Assembly (NCBI RefSeq): GCF_037996645.1
Contig: NZ_JBBMXV010000002.1
Span: 372,001-436,000, forward strand
Length of the DNA stretch: 64,000 nt
Direction: 5' to 3'
Source of the DNA: Halalkalicoccus tibetensis
GTDB lineage: Archaea > Halobacteriota > Halobacteria > Halobacteriales > Halalkalicoccaceae
Shown here piece by piece: positions 37,448 to 45,225 of this stretch; the stretch's first letter is position 1; each line of letters begins with the position of its first letter. The notes below the pieces were generated by a model. It was not told the DNA's origin. It made no database searches and saw only the letters and a list, made by a program, of their open reading frames with translations. Position numbers and translations under genes: made by a program.

Positions 37448-38752
37448 TCACGAGCGGCGGTGGTAGGCGTATCCGCCGGCGGTGCCGAGCAGCGCCGCGC
37501 CGGCGAGCCCGGAGTCCAGGGTGGCGCCGTCGGCGTCGATCGTCACGTCGTATCGGTCGGTCTCGCCGGCGCCGACCGACCCCTCGAGCGTCTCCTCGAG
37601 ATAGGTCCGGTTCCGACCGCCGGCGTAGAGGTCGATGGCGTACTCGCCGGCCTCCCGGCCGGTGACCGAGATCCTGTAAGTGCCCTCGGATGCGCCGTAC
37701 CGATAGTGGAGGGGATCGACGCCGCCGGTACGGGCGAGCCGGCGGCCGCTCGGGTCGACGACGTGCGTCCGGACGGCGGGGTCGCCCGTGACGAACAGCG
37801 TCGTGCCGAACAGCCTGTCGTAGAGAGAGGCGTCCGCGAGGGGACCGGACTCGTCGCGCGCGCTGATGGAGCGATCGTACTCGTTGTGGAGGAAGTGATC
37901 ATACCCCGCCCCGTACTCGATGGGGTCCGGGGCGGGCGACCCGCCGCCCGTGTGGACTTCGATGGTGTAGGTAAACCGATCGTAGACCTCCGCGCGGTAG
38001 TTCGGGTCGTAAGCGATGAGATCCACCCGATCGGAGTGGCGCTCGTAGTCGTAGACGAGGATCTGGTGGGAGCGAAGCGAATCCTCCGAGAAGACGGTGA
38101 TGCCCGCCGTTCCGAACGTGTCGATCATCGCGATCAGGTCGGCGATCTGGGACTCGTAGTCGATCAGCGACGGATCGAGGAGGGCGTACCGACCGAGCCA
38201 GGCGTGGAGATCGAGGTACTGGGTGGTATGGTAGTCGATGATCTCGTCGAGGACCGGCGTCCGGTCGCTCGTTCGGGGTGCGTACGGGTCCATGACGTCG
38301 CTCGCGAGGTCGAAACCGCCGGGAATCGAGCCGGGGCGTTCGAAGTACTGCTGGGCGGCGAAGACCATGCCGTAGCAGTAGCCGTTGGTCCGCGTCGCCT
38401 CGAGCAGGCCCTCGCGGGCGTGGCGGGCGAGCGCGTCGACGAGCCCGTCGGGCAGGTCCGACATCGGCCGGTCGAAGACACGCTCGAACGGCTCGCGCCA
38501 GCCCTCCTTGAGGGCCGCATCGGTACCGGGGAAGGGTCCGTCCTGGACGCGCCAGTTGTAAAACCCGAAGCCGTGGCGGGTCGGGTCGAACGACCGGTCG
38601 GCGTCGACCGATCTCGTCGTCGCCGTCGCCCCGCCAAGCACCGGGGTGACCGCCGTGGCGACGACCGACGCGGCGGCAAGCACCGATCGACGTGTCACAC
38701 CACGACCATCCTCGTCGGGAGATGGCCGCCGTGTCGGCTCAGAGTCGCTCAC
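37448..38752 (-). CDS. Tat-exported papain-like fold protein with C-terminal membrane anchor
   Basis: 434 residues. A twin-arginine signal (TRRSVLAAASVVATAV, 20-35) predicts export folded. NGYCYGMVFAAQQYF places Cys126 at a helix start, SHQILVYDYE gives His229, and LIAYDPNY gives Asp249; this Cys-His-Asp order and the H-x-I-L-V-Y/YDPN context resemble secreted C39-like/papain-fold proteins. Residues about 300-410 look like a beta-rich surface domain, and LAGAALLGTAGGYAYHRRS at the end is a membrane anchor with basic tail. Catalysis is inferred. It has its own TATA box. Confidence 0.7.
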   Translation of the reverse strand: MSDSEPTRRPSPDEDGRGVTRRSVLAAASVVATAVTPVLGGATATTRSVDADRSFDPTRHGFGFYNWRVQDGPFPGTDAALKEGWREPFERVFDRPMSDLPDGLVDALARHAREGLLEATRTNGYCYGMVFAAQQYFERPGSIPGGFDLASDVMDPYAPRTSDRTPVLDEIIDYHTTQYLDLHAWLGRYALLDPSLIDYESQIADLIAMIDTFGTAGITVFSEDSLRSHQILVYDYERHSDRVDLIAYDPNYRAEVYDRFTYTIEVHTGGGSPAPDPIEYGAGYDHFLHNEYDRSISARDESGPLADASLYDRLFGTTLFVTGDPAVRTHVVDPSGRRLARTGGVDPLHYRYGASEGTYRISVTGREAGEYAIDLYAGGRNRTYLEETLEGSVGAGETDRYDVTIDADGATLDSGLAGAALLGTAGGYAYHRRS

Positions 38753-38780
38753 GGGAGGTCACGCCAGAAACAAGACAGAA

Positions 38781-38790
38781 ATAATATATA
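38781..38790 (-). promoter_or_regulatory. TATA box of the Tat-exported protein gene
   Basis: On the minus strand TATATATTAT lies about 33 nt before the ATG at 38752, in an AT-rich patch (38776-38800) that stands out from the GC-rich surroundings. It predicts a short-leader transcript. Confidence 0.7.
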
Positions 38791-38856
38791 AGTTCTAAAT
38801 AACGACTGGGTGATCAGACGCGGTCACGTGACGGTAAGCGGGTCGGATCGTAACCC

Positions 38857-38865
38857 CTTTAAACG
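38857..38865 (+). promoter_or_regulatory. Promoter element of tRNA-Arg
   Basis: CTTTAAACG lies 23-31 nt upstream of the tRNA 5' end, the expected place of an archaeal TATA box for a stable RNA gene. Confidence 0.6.
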
Positions 38866-38887
38866 GAACCGGCATAGCGTGAGATGA

Positions 38888-38960
38888 GTCCTGATAGGGT
38901 AGTGGACCATCCTACGGGCTTGCGGAGCCTGTGACCGGAGTTCAAATCTCCGTCAGGACG
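38888..38960 (+). tRNA. tRNA-Arg (anticodon GCG)
   Basis: 73 nt. The acceptor GTCCTGA (38888-38894) pairs with TCAGGAC (38953-38959), discriminator G at 38960. The D arm is GGGT/ATCC. The anticodon stem CGGGC/GCCTG encloses TTGCGGA, giving anticodon GCG (codon CGC). The T arm is CGGAG-TTCAAAT-CTCCG. No CCA is encoded and no intron is present. Confidence 0.95.
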
Positions 38961-38986
38961 CTCATTTCATTCGCGGCCTGACTTGC

Positions 38987-39134
38987 CTCACGCTCACTGC
39001 GTTCGCGTGAGACTCCGTCAGGACGCTTTCGGAACCCGGCGAGCGAAGCGAACCGTTCGTGTTCCGAGAACGGACGGTGCGAGGATTTGAACAGGGAGTG
39101 AAGCGAACGCAGTGAGCGTGAGACTCCGTCAGGA
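38987..39134 (+). repeat. Partial 3'-end copies of tRNA-Arg with inverted repeat
   Basis: The tRNA tail with its flank, CTCCGTCAGGACGCT (38948-38962), recurs exactly at 39013-39027, and its first 11 nt recur at 39124-39134. Each copy is preceded by GAGA or GTGAGA. A 20-nt segment at 38987-39006 occurs as an exact inverted copy at 39103-39122, so the two tails are introduced by the same sequence in opposite orientation. An inverted T-loop-like piece (GAGGATTTGAAC) lies at 39081-39092. Confidence 0.85.
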
Positions 39135-39395
39135 GGTTCGTTTCACACCGGAGCTACCGCGCCGGTTTTTGACGAGTCGAAGATCCGGTAGATCCGTATC
39201 CCGACGTGTACTCCACCCGCTGTCGCTCTCGTGCGTGGAACTGCCGTCGAGACGTTTCTTCTGTCGGTACGAGCGAAACGCAGCGACCGAGCCGTCACCC
39301 GCATCTCGGTCGAGGGGTAGTGATGCTCCGATCCGGACGGCAAGCTGGCCGCGTCCGGCGGTTCTTTGCATACTGTTACCATCCAACTACAAAAC
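39135..39395. other. Intergenic stretch without a recognised gene
   Basis: About 260 nt between the tRNA-Arg tail copies and the lipoprotein promoter. Overlapping short reading frames exist on both strands, but none has a recognisable protein, codon bias or promoter. Confidence 0.5.
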
Positions 39396-39400
39396 CTTTT

Positions 39401-39415
39401 TTATATATTTATATG
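39401..39415 (+). promoter_or_regulatory. TATA region of the lipoprotein gene
   Basis: TTATATATTTATATG precedes the ATG at 39429 by about 20 nt. A purine-rich GAGGAG (39422-39427) sits directly before the start. With both elements so close, the leader must be very short. Confidence 0.65.
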
Positions 39416-39428
39416 AGACTAGAGGAGT

Positions 39429-39929
39429 ATGAACGATCGGAGATACAGCCGGAGGCGGGTCGTCCTCGCCGCCGGGAGCGCCGCACTCGTCGGACTGGCG
39501 GGCTGTGCCGACGACGAGAACGGCGACGACGAGGAGGAGAACGGCGAAAACGGCGATGACGACGGCGACGACATCGACCTCGACGAGGGAGACGACGCGC
39601 CGGAGCTGACGATCAGCCTCGAGAACGAGGACGGCGAGCCGGTCTCGACCGGCGTCGAGATCTCGGTCGAGGAGCTCGACGGCGTCACGACCCACAACAT
39701 CAGCGAGGAGACCCTCGAGGACGGCGAGGCCAGCCCCGAGTCCGAACTCGAGCCGGGCGACTACCTGATCACCGTCGAGAGCCTCGAAGAGGAGTTCGAG
39801 CCCCAGGAGGAGGAAGTCACCCTCGAGGAGGGCGAGGAGGAAGAAGTCACCTTCACCCTCGAGGGCGCGACGGCCGACGAGGACGCCGACGTCGACGAGG
39901 AGGAAGCGGAAGAGGAAGACGAGGGCTGA
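39429..39929 (+). CDS. Tat-exported lipoprotein, highly acidic
   Basis: 166 residues. RRRVVLAAGSAALVGLAGC is a twin-arginine signal followed by a lipobox with the acceptor Cys at residue 26, so the protein is lipid-anchored outside the cell. After an Asp/Glu/Gly-rich linker (27-55) a single beta-sandwich-like domain (about 56-140: ELTISLENEDGEPV, GDYLITVESLEEEF) resembles carboxypeptidase-regulatory/PEGA-like modules. The tail is almost all Glu and Asp. Function unknown. Confidence 0.8.
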   Translation: MNDRRYSRRRVVLAAGSAALVGLAGCADDENGDDEEENGENGDDDGDDIDLDEGDDAPELTISLENEDGEPVSTGVEISVEELDGVTTHNISEETLEDGEASPESELEPGDYLITVESLEEEFEPQEEEVTLEEGEEEEVTFTLEGATADEDADVDEEEAEEEDEG

Positions 39930-40012
39930 TCGGCCCGGCGGTCACGGGCGTTCGGTTTTTTCGCGTTTCTTGTCACCGTCATCCCCGAATCGTATCCGAT
40001 CGCTAACCAAAG

Positions 40013-40020
40013 CTATATCC
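40013..40020 (+). promoter_or_regulatory. TATA box of the zinc-finger microprotein
   Basis: CTATATCC is centred about 28 nt before the ATG at 40045, the standard distance for a leaderless haloarchaeal gene. Confidence 0.6.
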
Positions 40021-40044
40021 CATGGTACCCCTAGACAAGGGTGT

Positions 40045-40182
40045 ATGCAGGAGCAGTACTGTGGGTGGTGTGGGGCGAAGACCGTCGGGTCCTACGATCG
40101 ACAGGGGGAGACCTGGGTATGTGGGATCTGCAACGTCTCGGACCGTATTCCCGGAGAATCAGGCCACTACGGTATCCAGTAA
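40045..40182 (+). CDS. Small zinc-finger protein (45 aa)
   Basis: 45 residues from the ATG at 40045 (MQEQYCGWCGAKTVGS); the frame extends upstream past the TATA box, so longer starts are excluded. Two CxxC knuckles, CGWCG and CGICN, can bind one zinc. It belongs with the haloarchaeal one-domain zinc-finger microproteins, several of which affect swarming or biofilm formation in Haloferax; this one's role is unknown. Confidence 0.75.
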   Translation: MQEQYCGWCGAKTVGSYDRQGETWVCGICNVSDRIPGESGHYGIQ

Positions 40183-40213
40183 ACCGCGTCGTCCGCGAGG
40201 CCGTCGGCCGACC

Positions 40214-40360
40214 TCACAGAACGAGCGAGATGATCGCCAGGACCAGGAACGCGAGCACCAGCCATTTGGCGATCGTCATCGACAGTCCCGCGACCCCGCC
40301 GGCGCCGAGAGCCCCGGCCACGATCGCGAGGATGAAAAACAGGATCGCGAGCTCAAGCAT
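40214..40360 (-). CDS. DUF1328-type small membrane protein
   Basis: 48 residues, [16 protein letters not shown] followed by [17 protein letters not shown] and a second helix ending ISLVL. This two-helix plan with a glycine-rich turn is the DUF1328 (YtjA) family of small inner-membrane proteins, unknown in function and often stress-related in bacteria. Confidence 0.85.
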   Translation of the reverse strand: MLELAILFFILAIVAGALGAGGVAGLSMTIAKWLVLAFLVLAIISLVL

Positions 40361-40493
40361 GGCTCACACCTCCCTGTCCGTCCGCGGCGTGCGTCGTCGC
40401 GAGCGCCGTCTGTCGACCGACATGAGTAGTGTTCATGTCACACCAACAAACTACGACTCGCCGGAGATATTCGGCGCTTGCAAATGCAGACAT

Positions 40494-40502
40494 CTTATAT
40501 GA
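40494..40502 (+). promoter_or_regulatory. TATA box of the DUF309 gene
   Basis: CTTATATGA is centred about 43 nt before the ATG at 40541. An in-frame ATG at 40499 lies inside this element and would not be transcribed, which supports the downstream start. Confidence 0.55.
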
Positions 40503-40540
40503 ACGACGACGGAAACGCGCCCCGCGGCCGGGAATCGGCG

Positions 40541-41161
40541 ATGGAGCGGGCGCTCCACGTCGGCGTCGCGATCCACAACGCCGGCCACTACCACGCCGCC
40601 CACGACGCGTGGGAGGAGCCGTGGCTCGAGCTCCCCGAGGGCGACGACGAACGCCTGCTTCACGGGCTGATCCAGTACACCGCTGCGATCCACCACGCAC
40701 GGAACCGGAACTGGGCGGGCGCGACCGGCCTCGCCGGGAGCGCCCGGGAGTATCTCGACGGGCTTCCGACCGACTACAGAGGTCTGGACCTCGGGCCGGT
40801 CCGGGAGGCGCTCTCGGCTCTCGAGAGCGATCCCGAGTGGATCGAACGGACGAGCCCGCCCCCGCTCGTCCACCGGGGCGAGGCGCCCTCACTTCCGGGG
40901 CTCAGGGTCGAGGAGTGTCTCGACGCCGCCCCGCTCGTCGCGGCAGCCGAGGGCTATGGGGTCGAACCCGTCGAACGGGGCTGTGAGTACGCCCGCGAGG
41001 CAATCGCGGCCGACGAATCGAACGCCTTCCTCGCGCTCTGTACCGACTTCGTCCGCGATCCCGCCCGCCGTGGGCTCGTCTACGGTCGGCTCGCCGAGCA
41101 CGTCGACCGGCGGCGGGTCCGCGAGCGCGACGTCGAGGGACTGTTCGACCCCGGCAACTGA
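40541..41161 (+). CDS. DUF309-domain protein
   Basis: 206 residues from the ATG at 40541 (MERALHVGVAIHNAGHYHA), where the family's conserved region begins; a start at 40499 would add 14 residues but lies within the TATA box. AAHDAWEEPWLELP and LLHGLIQYTAAIHHAR form the helical DUF309 signature with conserved His and Glu residues that suggest metal or substrate binding. The C-terminal half (about 110-206) is a haloarchaeal extension. Biochemical function unknown. Confidence 0.85.
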   Translation: MERALHVGVAIHNAGHYHAAHDAWEEPWLELPEGDDERLLHGLIQYTAAIHHARNRNWAGATGLAGSAREYLDGLPTDYRGLDLGPVREALSALESDPEWIERTSPPPLVHRGEAPSLPGLRVEECLDAAPLVAAAEGYGVEPVERGCEYAREAIAADESNAFLALCTDFVRDPARRGLVYGRLAEHVDRRRVRERDVEGLFDPGN

Positions 41162-41201
41162 CGGCAATGTTTCAATAGGCGGGCGCAACCAAGGGACGGA
41201 C

Positions 41202-41498
41202 ATGCAGTACAGCACCGCAGACGGCGACGACATCCGCGTGTTCATCACTGCCGGCGAGGTCAACAACGATCCCGACAGGGAGATCGAGTTCGAGGAGGTG
41301 ACCGTCTCGGTTCACAAAAACGAGATCGAGGGCCGCATCCGCAGCCGGACCGACGAGGACTCGATCGAGGAGCTCGCGCGCAGCGACCGGCCGGCGCGCA
41401 TCGAGGTCGAACCGCTCGGGGATACCGGCGCGCGGACGATCGAGGCGCGCGTCGAGAACCGCTCGGGCGAGCTCGAGATCACCGGCGTTCAGTCGTAG
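41202..41498 (+). CDS. Small acidic protein, unknown function
   Basis: 98 residues with alternating charged and hydrophobic residues suggesting an all-beta domain (DDIRVFITAGEVNND, ARIEVEPLGDTG). No motif recognised. It starts 40 nt after the DUF309 stop and its 3' end overlaps the convergent azf by 10 nt. Confidence 0.65.
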   Translation: MQYSTADGDDIRVFITAGEVNNDPDREIEFEEVTVSVHKNEIEGRIRSRTDEDSIEELARSDRPARIEVEPLGDTGARTIEARVENRSGELEITGVQS

Positions 41499-42232
41499 TC
41501 GGCGGAGTTGTCCCGCGGGTCGTAGCCCAGCACCTCCCGGGCGCGCTCGATCGAGTAGTACTTGCGGTCGTTATCGGAGATACCGTAGACGATCTCGTAG
41601 CCGTAATCGGCTTCGAGACACCGATCGAAGAGATGCGCGCAGTCCCGATGGGAGAGCCACATCGCCTGTCCGCGCTCGTAGTCCTTCGGCGGGTGGCCCT
41701 CCGTGAGGTTGCCGATCCGCACGCAGGCGACGCTCAGACCGTGTTCGTCGTGGAAGAACCGCCCTAAGGTCTCGCCGGCGGCCTTCGAGACGCCGTAGCG
41801 GTTGCTCGGTCGGGGCAGCTCCGCGCCGTCGAGGGCGAACCCGTCGTCGGGGCGGTAGATGTCGGGGGTCCGATCGGCGGTCTCGTAGGCGCCGACCGCG
41901 TGGTTCGAGGAGGCGAAGACGAACCGGTCGACGCCGGCGTCGACGGCCGCCTCCAGCACCGTGTGGGTGCCGTCGATGTTGTTGCGGAGGACGCTGTCCC
42001 AGGGGGCCTCGGGGCGGGGGTCGCCCGCCAGGTGGACCACCGCGCCGATCCCCTCCATCGCCTCGCGAACGTCGTCGTAGTCGGTGATATCGCAGACGAC
42101 GAACTCGCCGGGCCGATCCTCGGCCGGCGGCTCGCGGTCGAGCAGGCGCCAGTCGTACTCATCGGCGAGACGCTCGACGATCGCGCGGCCGACCCGTCCC
42201 TCGGACCCGGTCAGCAAGACGGGAGCGTCCAT
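41489..42232 (-). CDS. azf: NAD-dependent glucose-6-phosphate dehydrogenase (archaeal zwischenferment)
   Basis: 247 residues, an extended SDR. It shows LLTGSEGRVGRAIVE for NAD binding, LDREPPAEDR, VVHLAGDPRPEAPWDSVL, FASSNHAVGAYE, catalytic YGVSKAAGE and QAMWLSHRDCAHL. From memory this pattern, including the DNDRKYYSIERAREVLGYD end, is very close to Haloferax volcanii Azf, which starts the oxidative pentose phosphate pathway with NAD. Uronate dehydrogenase is the nearest alternative. The protein ends slightly earlier than Azf as I recall it. Confidence 0.85.
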   Translation of the reverse strand: MDAPVLLTGSEGRVGRAIVERLADEYDWRLLDREPPAEDRPGEFVVCDITDYDDVREAMEGIGAVVHLAGDPRPEAPWDSVLRNNIDGTHTVLEAAVDAGVDRFVFASSNHAVGAYETADRTPDIYRPDDGFALDGAELPRPSNRYGVSKAAGETLGRFFHDEHGLSVACVRIGNLTEGHPPKDYERGQAMWLSHRDCAHLFDRCLEADYGYEIVYGISDNDRKYYSIERAREVLGYDPRDNSADYD

Positions 42233-42325
42233 TCAGTTGAGGGGTCGCCGCCGAACCCTAAGAAACGTGCGATTCGCGCGGCGATCCGCCGATTCGCCGG
42301 CCTCGTCGCGACGGGCTGGCGCGGG

Positions 42326-42937
42326 CTACTGGGAGATCCGCGAGAAGGCGAGGTTGCCGCTGATGTTCTCGATGTAGATCGTCACGACGTCGCCCTCGCT
42401 CGCGCCGGGGACGAAGATCGTGTACTCGCCGCGCTCGGCGACGCCGTCGCCCTTCCGGCCCGTGCCGGTGATCTTGACCTCATAGGTCTGACCCTCCTCG
42501 ACTGCGTCCTGCTGTTGTGTCCCCGTGGACTGGGTGCGCTTCGTGACCGGGCGGAACGCCCCGCAGGCGTCACAGCGAAGCATCGGGGTGCGGTCCTCGC
42601 GCACGAGACGGGTGTCGGGCAGCCCACACTCCGAACAGCGGACGTACTCCTCGACGTAGCTCGAGACCGCGGCGTCGAGCTCCTCGCCACCGAAGTTGCC
42701 GTTGTATCGGCCCCGCCCGTCGTCGAACTTCCCGCTGGTGCCGAGTTCGCGCTGGATGAACCGGTGGAGGTGTTCGGCCTCGCGGTTGAGCTGGTCGGCG
42801 ATCTCCCCGAGGTTCGTGAGTCGGGTGAACGCGCCGTCCTTCTGGGCCTGTGCGTCGGGGATCGAGAGGCGCTCGCTGCTGCCCTCGATGTCCGGGACCT
42901 CGTCCATCGCCCTGTCGAGGCTCGCGCTGTAGTCCAT
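42326..42937 (-). CDS. Translation initiation factor aIF-2 beta with C-terminal TRAM domain
   Basis: 203 residues from the ATG at 42937. The N-terminal helix and alpha-beta domain include EHLHRFIQRELGTSG and GRYNGNFGGEEL. The zinc ribbon reads CSECGLPDTRL then CDACGAF. Residues about 145-203 are a TRAM RNA-binding domain (GQTYEVKITGTGRKGDGVA, FVPGASEGDVV). The subunit joins alpha and gamma to bring initiator tRNA to the ribosome. The TRAM extension occurs in haloarchaea and some other archaea. Confidence 0.95.
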   Translation of the reverse strand: MDYSASLDRAMDEVPDIEGSSERLSIPDAQAQKDGAFTRLTNLGEIADQLNREAEHLHRFIQRELGTSGKFDDGRGRYNGNFGGEELDAAVSSYVEEYVRCSECGLPDTRLVREDRTPMLRCDACGAFRPVTKRTQSTGTQQQDAVEEGQTYEVKITGTGRKGDGVAERGEYTIFVPGASEGDVVTIYIENISGNLAFSRISQ

Positions 42938-43029
42938 ATCGGGAGAACGGACCGCTCCTGTATAGGGTCTTCGTGACACGCCGACGCAGACACCGAAAGG
43001 GCCTTTCGCCGACCGATCCACCTCCCCTC

Positions 43030-43368
43030 ATGCCAACCGACAGCGAGGTCGCCTGTTTCGAGGCGGGCATCAAGTTCGGCACGCTCTATCACCAGTTCAC
43101 GGGGACGCCGGTCGACCGCGAGAGCGCCCCCGGACTGGAGCGCGCCATCGAGGAGGCGATCGAGAACCAGCCCCACTGCGTCGAGGCGTCGGTGGCGATC
43201 CGCGAGGACAGGTTGCAGGAGGCGATCGACCCCACGATCGGCTACACCGAGCTTCAGGGCCCGCTGATGGACGTCGAGATCCGCGTCGACTACGAAGGCG
43301 TGACAGTACATACGGAGATGGAACTGGAGGACGGCTACCCGCGGATGCGGGTCGAAAGCGTCGAATGA
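43030..43368 (+). CDS. mptD: Archaeal dihydroneopterin aldolase (MptD-like)
   Basis: 112 residues from the ATG at 43030. FEAGIKFGTLYHQFTGTPV followed by LERAIEEAIENQPH is the signature of the archaeal DHNA family (PF04038-type), which cleaves dihydroneopterin on the way to tetrahydromethanopterin or folate. Divergent from aIF-2 beta. Confidence 0.85.
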   Translation: MPTDSEVACFEAGIKFGTLYHQFTGTPVDRESAPGLERAIEEAIENQPHCVEASVAIREDRLQEAIDPTIGYTELQGPLMDVEIRVDYEGVTVHTEMELEDGYPRMRVESVE

Positions 43369-43432
43369 GTCGGTTTCACTTTCACCTCGCGGTCGGGTCA
43401 GTATTAAACGGACGGGGGGCGAACCGTTCGTC

Positions 43433-43909
43433 ATGAGCCAATCGACACTGGACGACGACGACCTGCTCGGCGAGGCCGCGAGCGAGATCCGCGAGGACGT
43501 CGAGGCGAACATGGACGCCGCCCGGAGCGAGCTCCCGGCGGCCGGGGATATCTGGGCGGTCGACGCCGAGAACACCCTCGGCGTGCTCAACTCGCTGAAG
43601 TCCTCGCTCGACGTCGGCGAGGCCGACGAGAACCTCCGGGACGCCCGCAAGTGGTTCATGGTCGGCGAGCGCGCCGACGCCTTCGAGGACCCCGAGGAGC
43701 TCGAGGAGGAGCTCGACGAGCTGGCGGCGCTGATCGAGACCGTCGAGACCGCCCAGGGCCAGGTCGGCGAGCTCGCGAGCACCGTCCCCGAGCTCCGCGG
43801 CGAGCTCGAGGACGCCGGCACCGGGGGGACTGAGGAGGAAAGCGACGACGAGGATGCGGACGAAACGGAGTCGTCGGAGGAGAGCGACGACGAAGAGACC
43901 GAGGAGTAA
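43433..43909 (+). CDS. Haloarchaeal acidic coiled-coil protein (DUF5790-like)
   Basis: 158 residues. It starts MSQSTLDDDDLLGEAASEI, continues with predicted helices (LGVLNSLKSSLDVGEAD, DARKWFMVGERADAF) and a Glu-rich coiled coil (about 85-125), and ends in a roughly 30-residue Asp/Glu/Ser tail. I believe it belongs to DUF5790, a haloarchaea-only family of unknown function; not verified. Confidence 0.75.
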   Translation: MSQSTLDDDDLLGEAASEIREDVEANMDAARSELPAAGDIWAVDAENTLGVLNSLKSSLDVGEADENLRDARKWFMVGERADAFEDPEELEEELDELAALIETVETAQGQVGELASTVPELRGELEDAGTGGTEEESDDEDADETESSEESDDEETEE

Positions 43910-43912
43910 CGC

Positions 43913-44650
43913 CTACCGCCGTTCGGGTGGCGCGAGGTCGCGACCCTCGATCGCCGAAAGCAGCTCGACGAGCGCCGCGCTCGCGAGGGCGAGCAGCTCC
44001 TCGCCGCGCTCTTTCGAACCCTCGCGTGGATCGCCGACGACGCCGTTCTCGGTGAACTCCGCCGAATCGACCGCGAGGTTCACCCGCGAGACCCACTCGC
44101 CCCAGCGCTCGGCGGCCTCCGTTGCGGCCTCCTCGATCCGGCCCTCACGGACGAGGTCGGGGGCGGCGTGGCGCAACAGCGCGGTCTCGAGGGGGCCGCC
44201 GTGGCCCATCTCCTCCCTGTGATCGCCGACCCCCTCGAACCAGGTGAACGGGACGGCGTAGGCCGCGTCCCGCCGGGAGATCGTCGCACAGACCTCGCCG
44301 AGGGCGGGCACGTTGCCGCCGTGTCCGTTGACGACGACGACGCGGTCCCAGCCGTGGTGGGCGAGGGCGGCGACCGTCTCGCGGACGTACGACCGGAAGG
44401 TGTCGGGGCTGACCCACAGCGTCCCCGGGAACTGGCGGTGTTCCTCGGCGACCCCCACGGGTATGGAGGGAGCGACGACCACCTCGCCGTCGTAGGCGTC
44501 GGTGGCGGCGTCGGCGACGGCCTCGGCGGTGGCGACATCGGTGCCGAGGGCGGCATGGGGGCCGTGCTGTTCGGTGCTGCCGACCGGGAGAAGGGCGAGG
44601 TCGGTGTCGAGGGCGCCCGCCTCGGTCCACGTGGAGTCGGGGAGGTGCAT
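43913..44650 (-). CDS. Creatininase-family amidohydrolase (possible ArfB-type deformylase)
   Basis: 245 residues. LLPVGSTEQHGPHAALGTD carries the metal-binding Glu-His, VVVNGHGGNVPAL the Asn-Gly-His block, and EMGHGGPLETALLRH further ligands. In archaea this family includes ArfB, which deformylates the pyrimidine intermediate of riboflavin and F420 synthesis; creatininase proper is unlikely. Identity with ArfB is inference. Convergent with the previous gene, stops 3 nt apart. Confidence 0.85.
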   Translation of the reverse strand: MHLPDSTWTEAGALDTDLALLPVGSTEQHGPHAALGTDVATAEAVADAATDAYDGEVVVAPSIPVGVAEEHRQFPGTLWVSPDTFRSYVRETVAALAHHGWDRVVVVNGHGGNVPALGEVCATISRRDAAYAVPFTWFEGVGDHREEMGHGGPLETALLRHAAPDLVREGRIEEAATEAAERWGEWVSRVNLAVDSAEFTENGVVGDPREGSKERGEELLALASAALVELLSAIEGRDLAPPERR

Positions 44651-44742
44651 GCGGGCAGGTCGCGGAGCGGCGAGTTAGTTCCGGCGGTAGCGGGGCTTGC
44701 AGGAGGAACCGTTTTGTGTGCGGGCATCGACGTTCGAGTGCT

Positions 44743-45123
44743 ATGAGCGACGACGATTCCACCACCATGGGCGAGGACGAGAGCAGGGAGCAGGGCGTCG
44801 AGTTCGGCGAGTTCGAGGAGACGATGGAGGAGGAGATCGACTACCCCATCGACAACGACGACCTCATCGAGCAGTACGGCGACGCCGAGTTCCAGCTCTC
44901 CGAGGAGACGACCACCCTCGAGGAGATCCTCGCGCCGCTACAGGACAACGACCAGACCTACCAGGACGCGGGCGACCTCGAGACGATGATCATGAACTTC
45001 GTCGGCGACGAGGCGATCGGCCGGAAGAACTACTCCGACCGCACGCCCCCCGCGGCGGGGGAAGACAGGCAGGAGGAGGGCGCCCCCGGTCAGGACGTCA
45101 ACCCCGGCGACGAGTCGCTCTGA
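44743..45123 (+). CDS. Haloarchaeal DUF5789-like small acidic protein
   Basis: 126 residues from the ATG at 44743. The core EIDYPIDNDDLIEQYGDAEF, then TTTLEEILAPLQDN and DLETMIMNFVGDEAIGR, is the pattern of a widespread haloarchaeal family (DUF5789, from memory; DUF2795-related). The C-terminal tail is disordered. Function unknown. Confidence 0.75.
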   Translation: MSDDDSTTMGEDESREQGVEFGEFEETMEEEIDYPIDNDDLIEQYGDAEFQLSEETTTLEEILAPLQDNDQTYQDAGDLETMIMNFVGDEAIGRKNYSDRTPPAAGEDRQEEGAPGQDVNPGDESL

Positions 45124-45225
45124 GGCGCTCGGCTCCGACCCGAACGAGACGGCAGGATCGCCCGATGCTGCGTATTTCTGCGGTCGCGGAGGGACATCGA
45201 TCGCGCCGATCGAGGCGTCGTTGCG

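Noticed and set aside
38888-39134. Integrated genetic element bounded by tRNA-Arg att sites
   Set aside because: Only 50-110 nt separate the copies and there is no integrase or other element gene in the window.
39129-39386. Small protein-coding frames on both strands downstream of the tRNA-Arg tail copies
   Set aside because: Arg/Ser-rich translations with no acidic haloarchaeal bias, no promoter and no homologue that I recognise.
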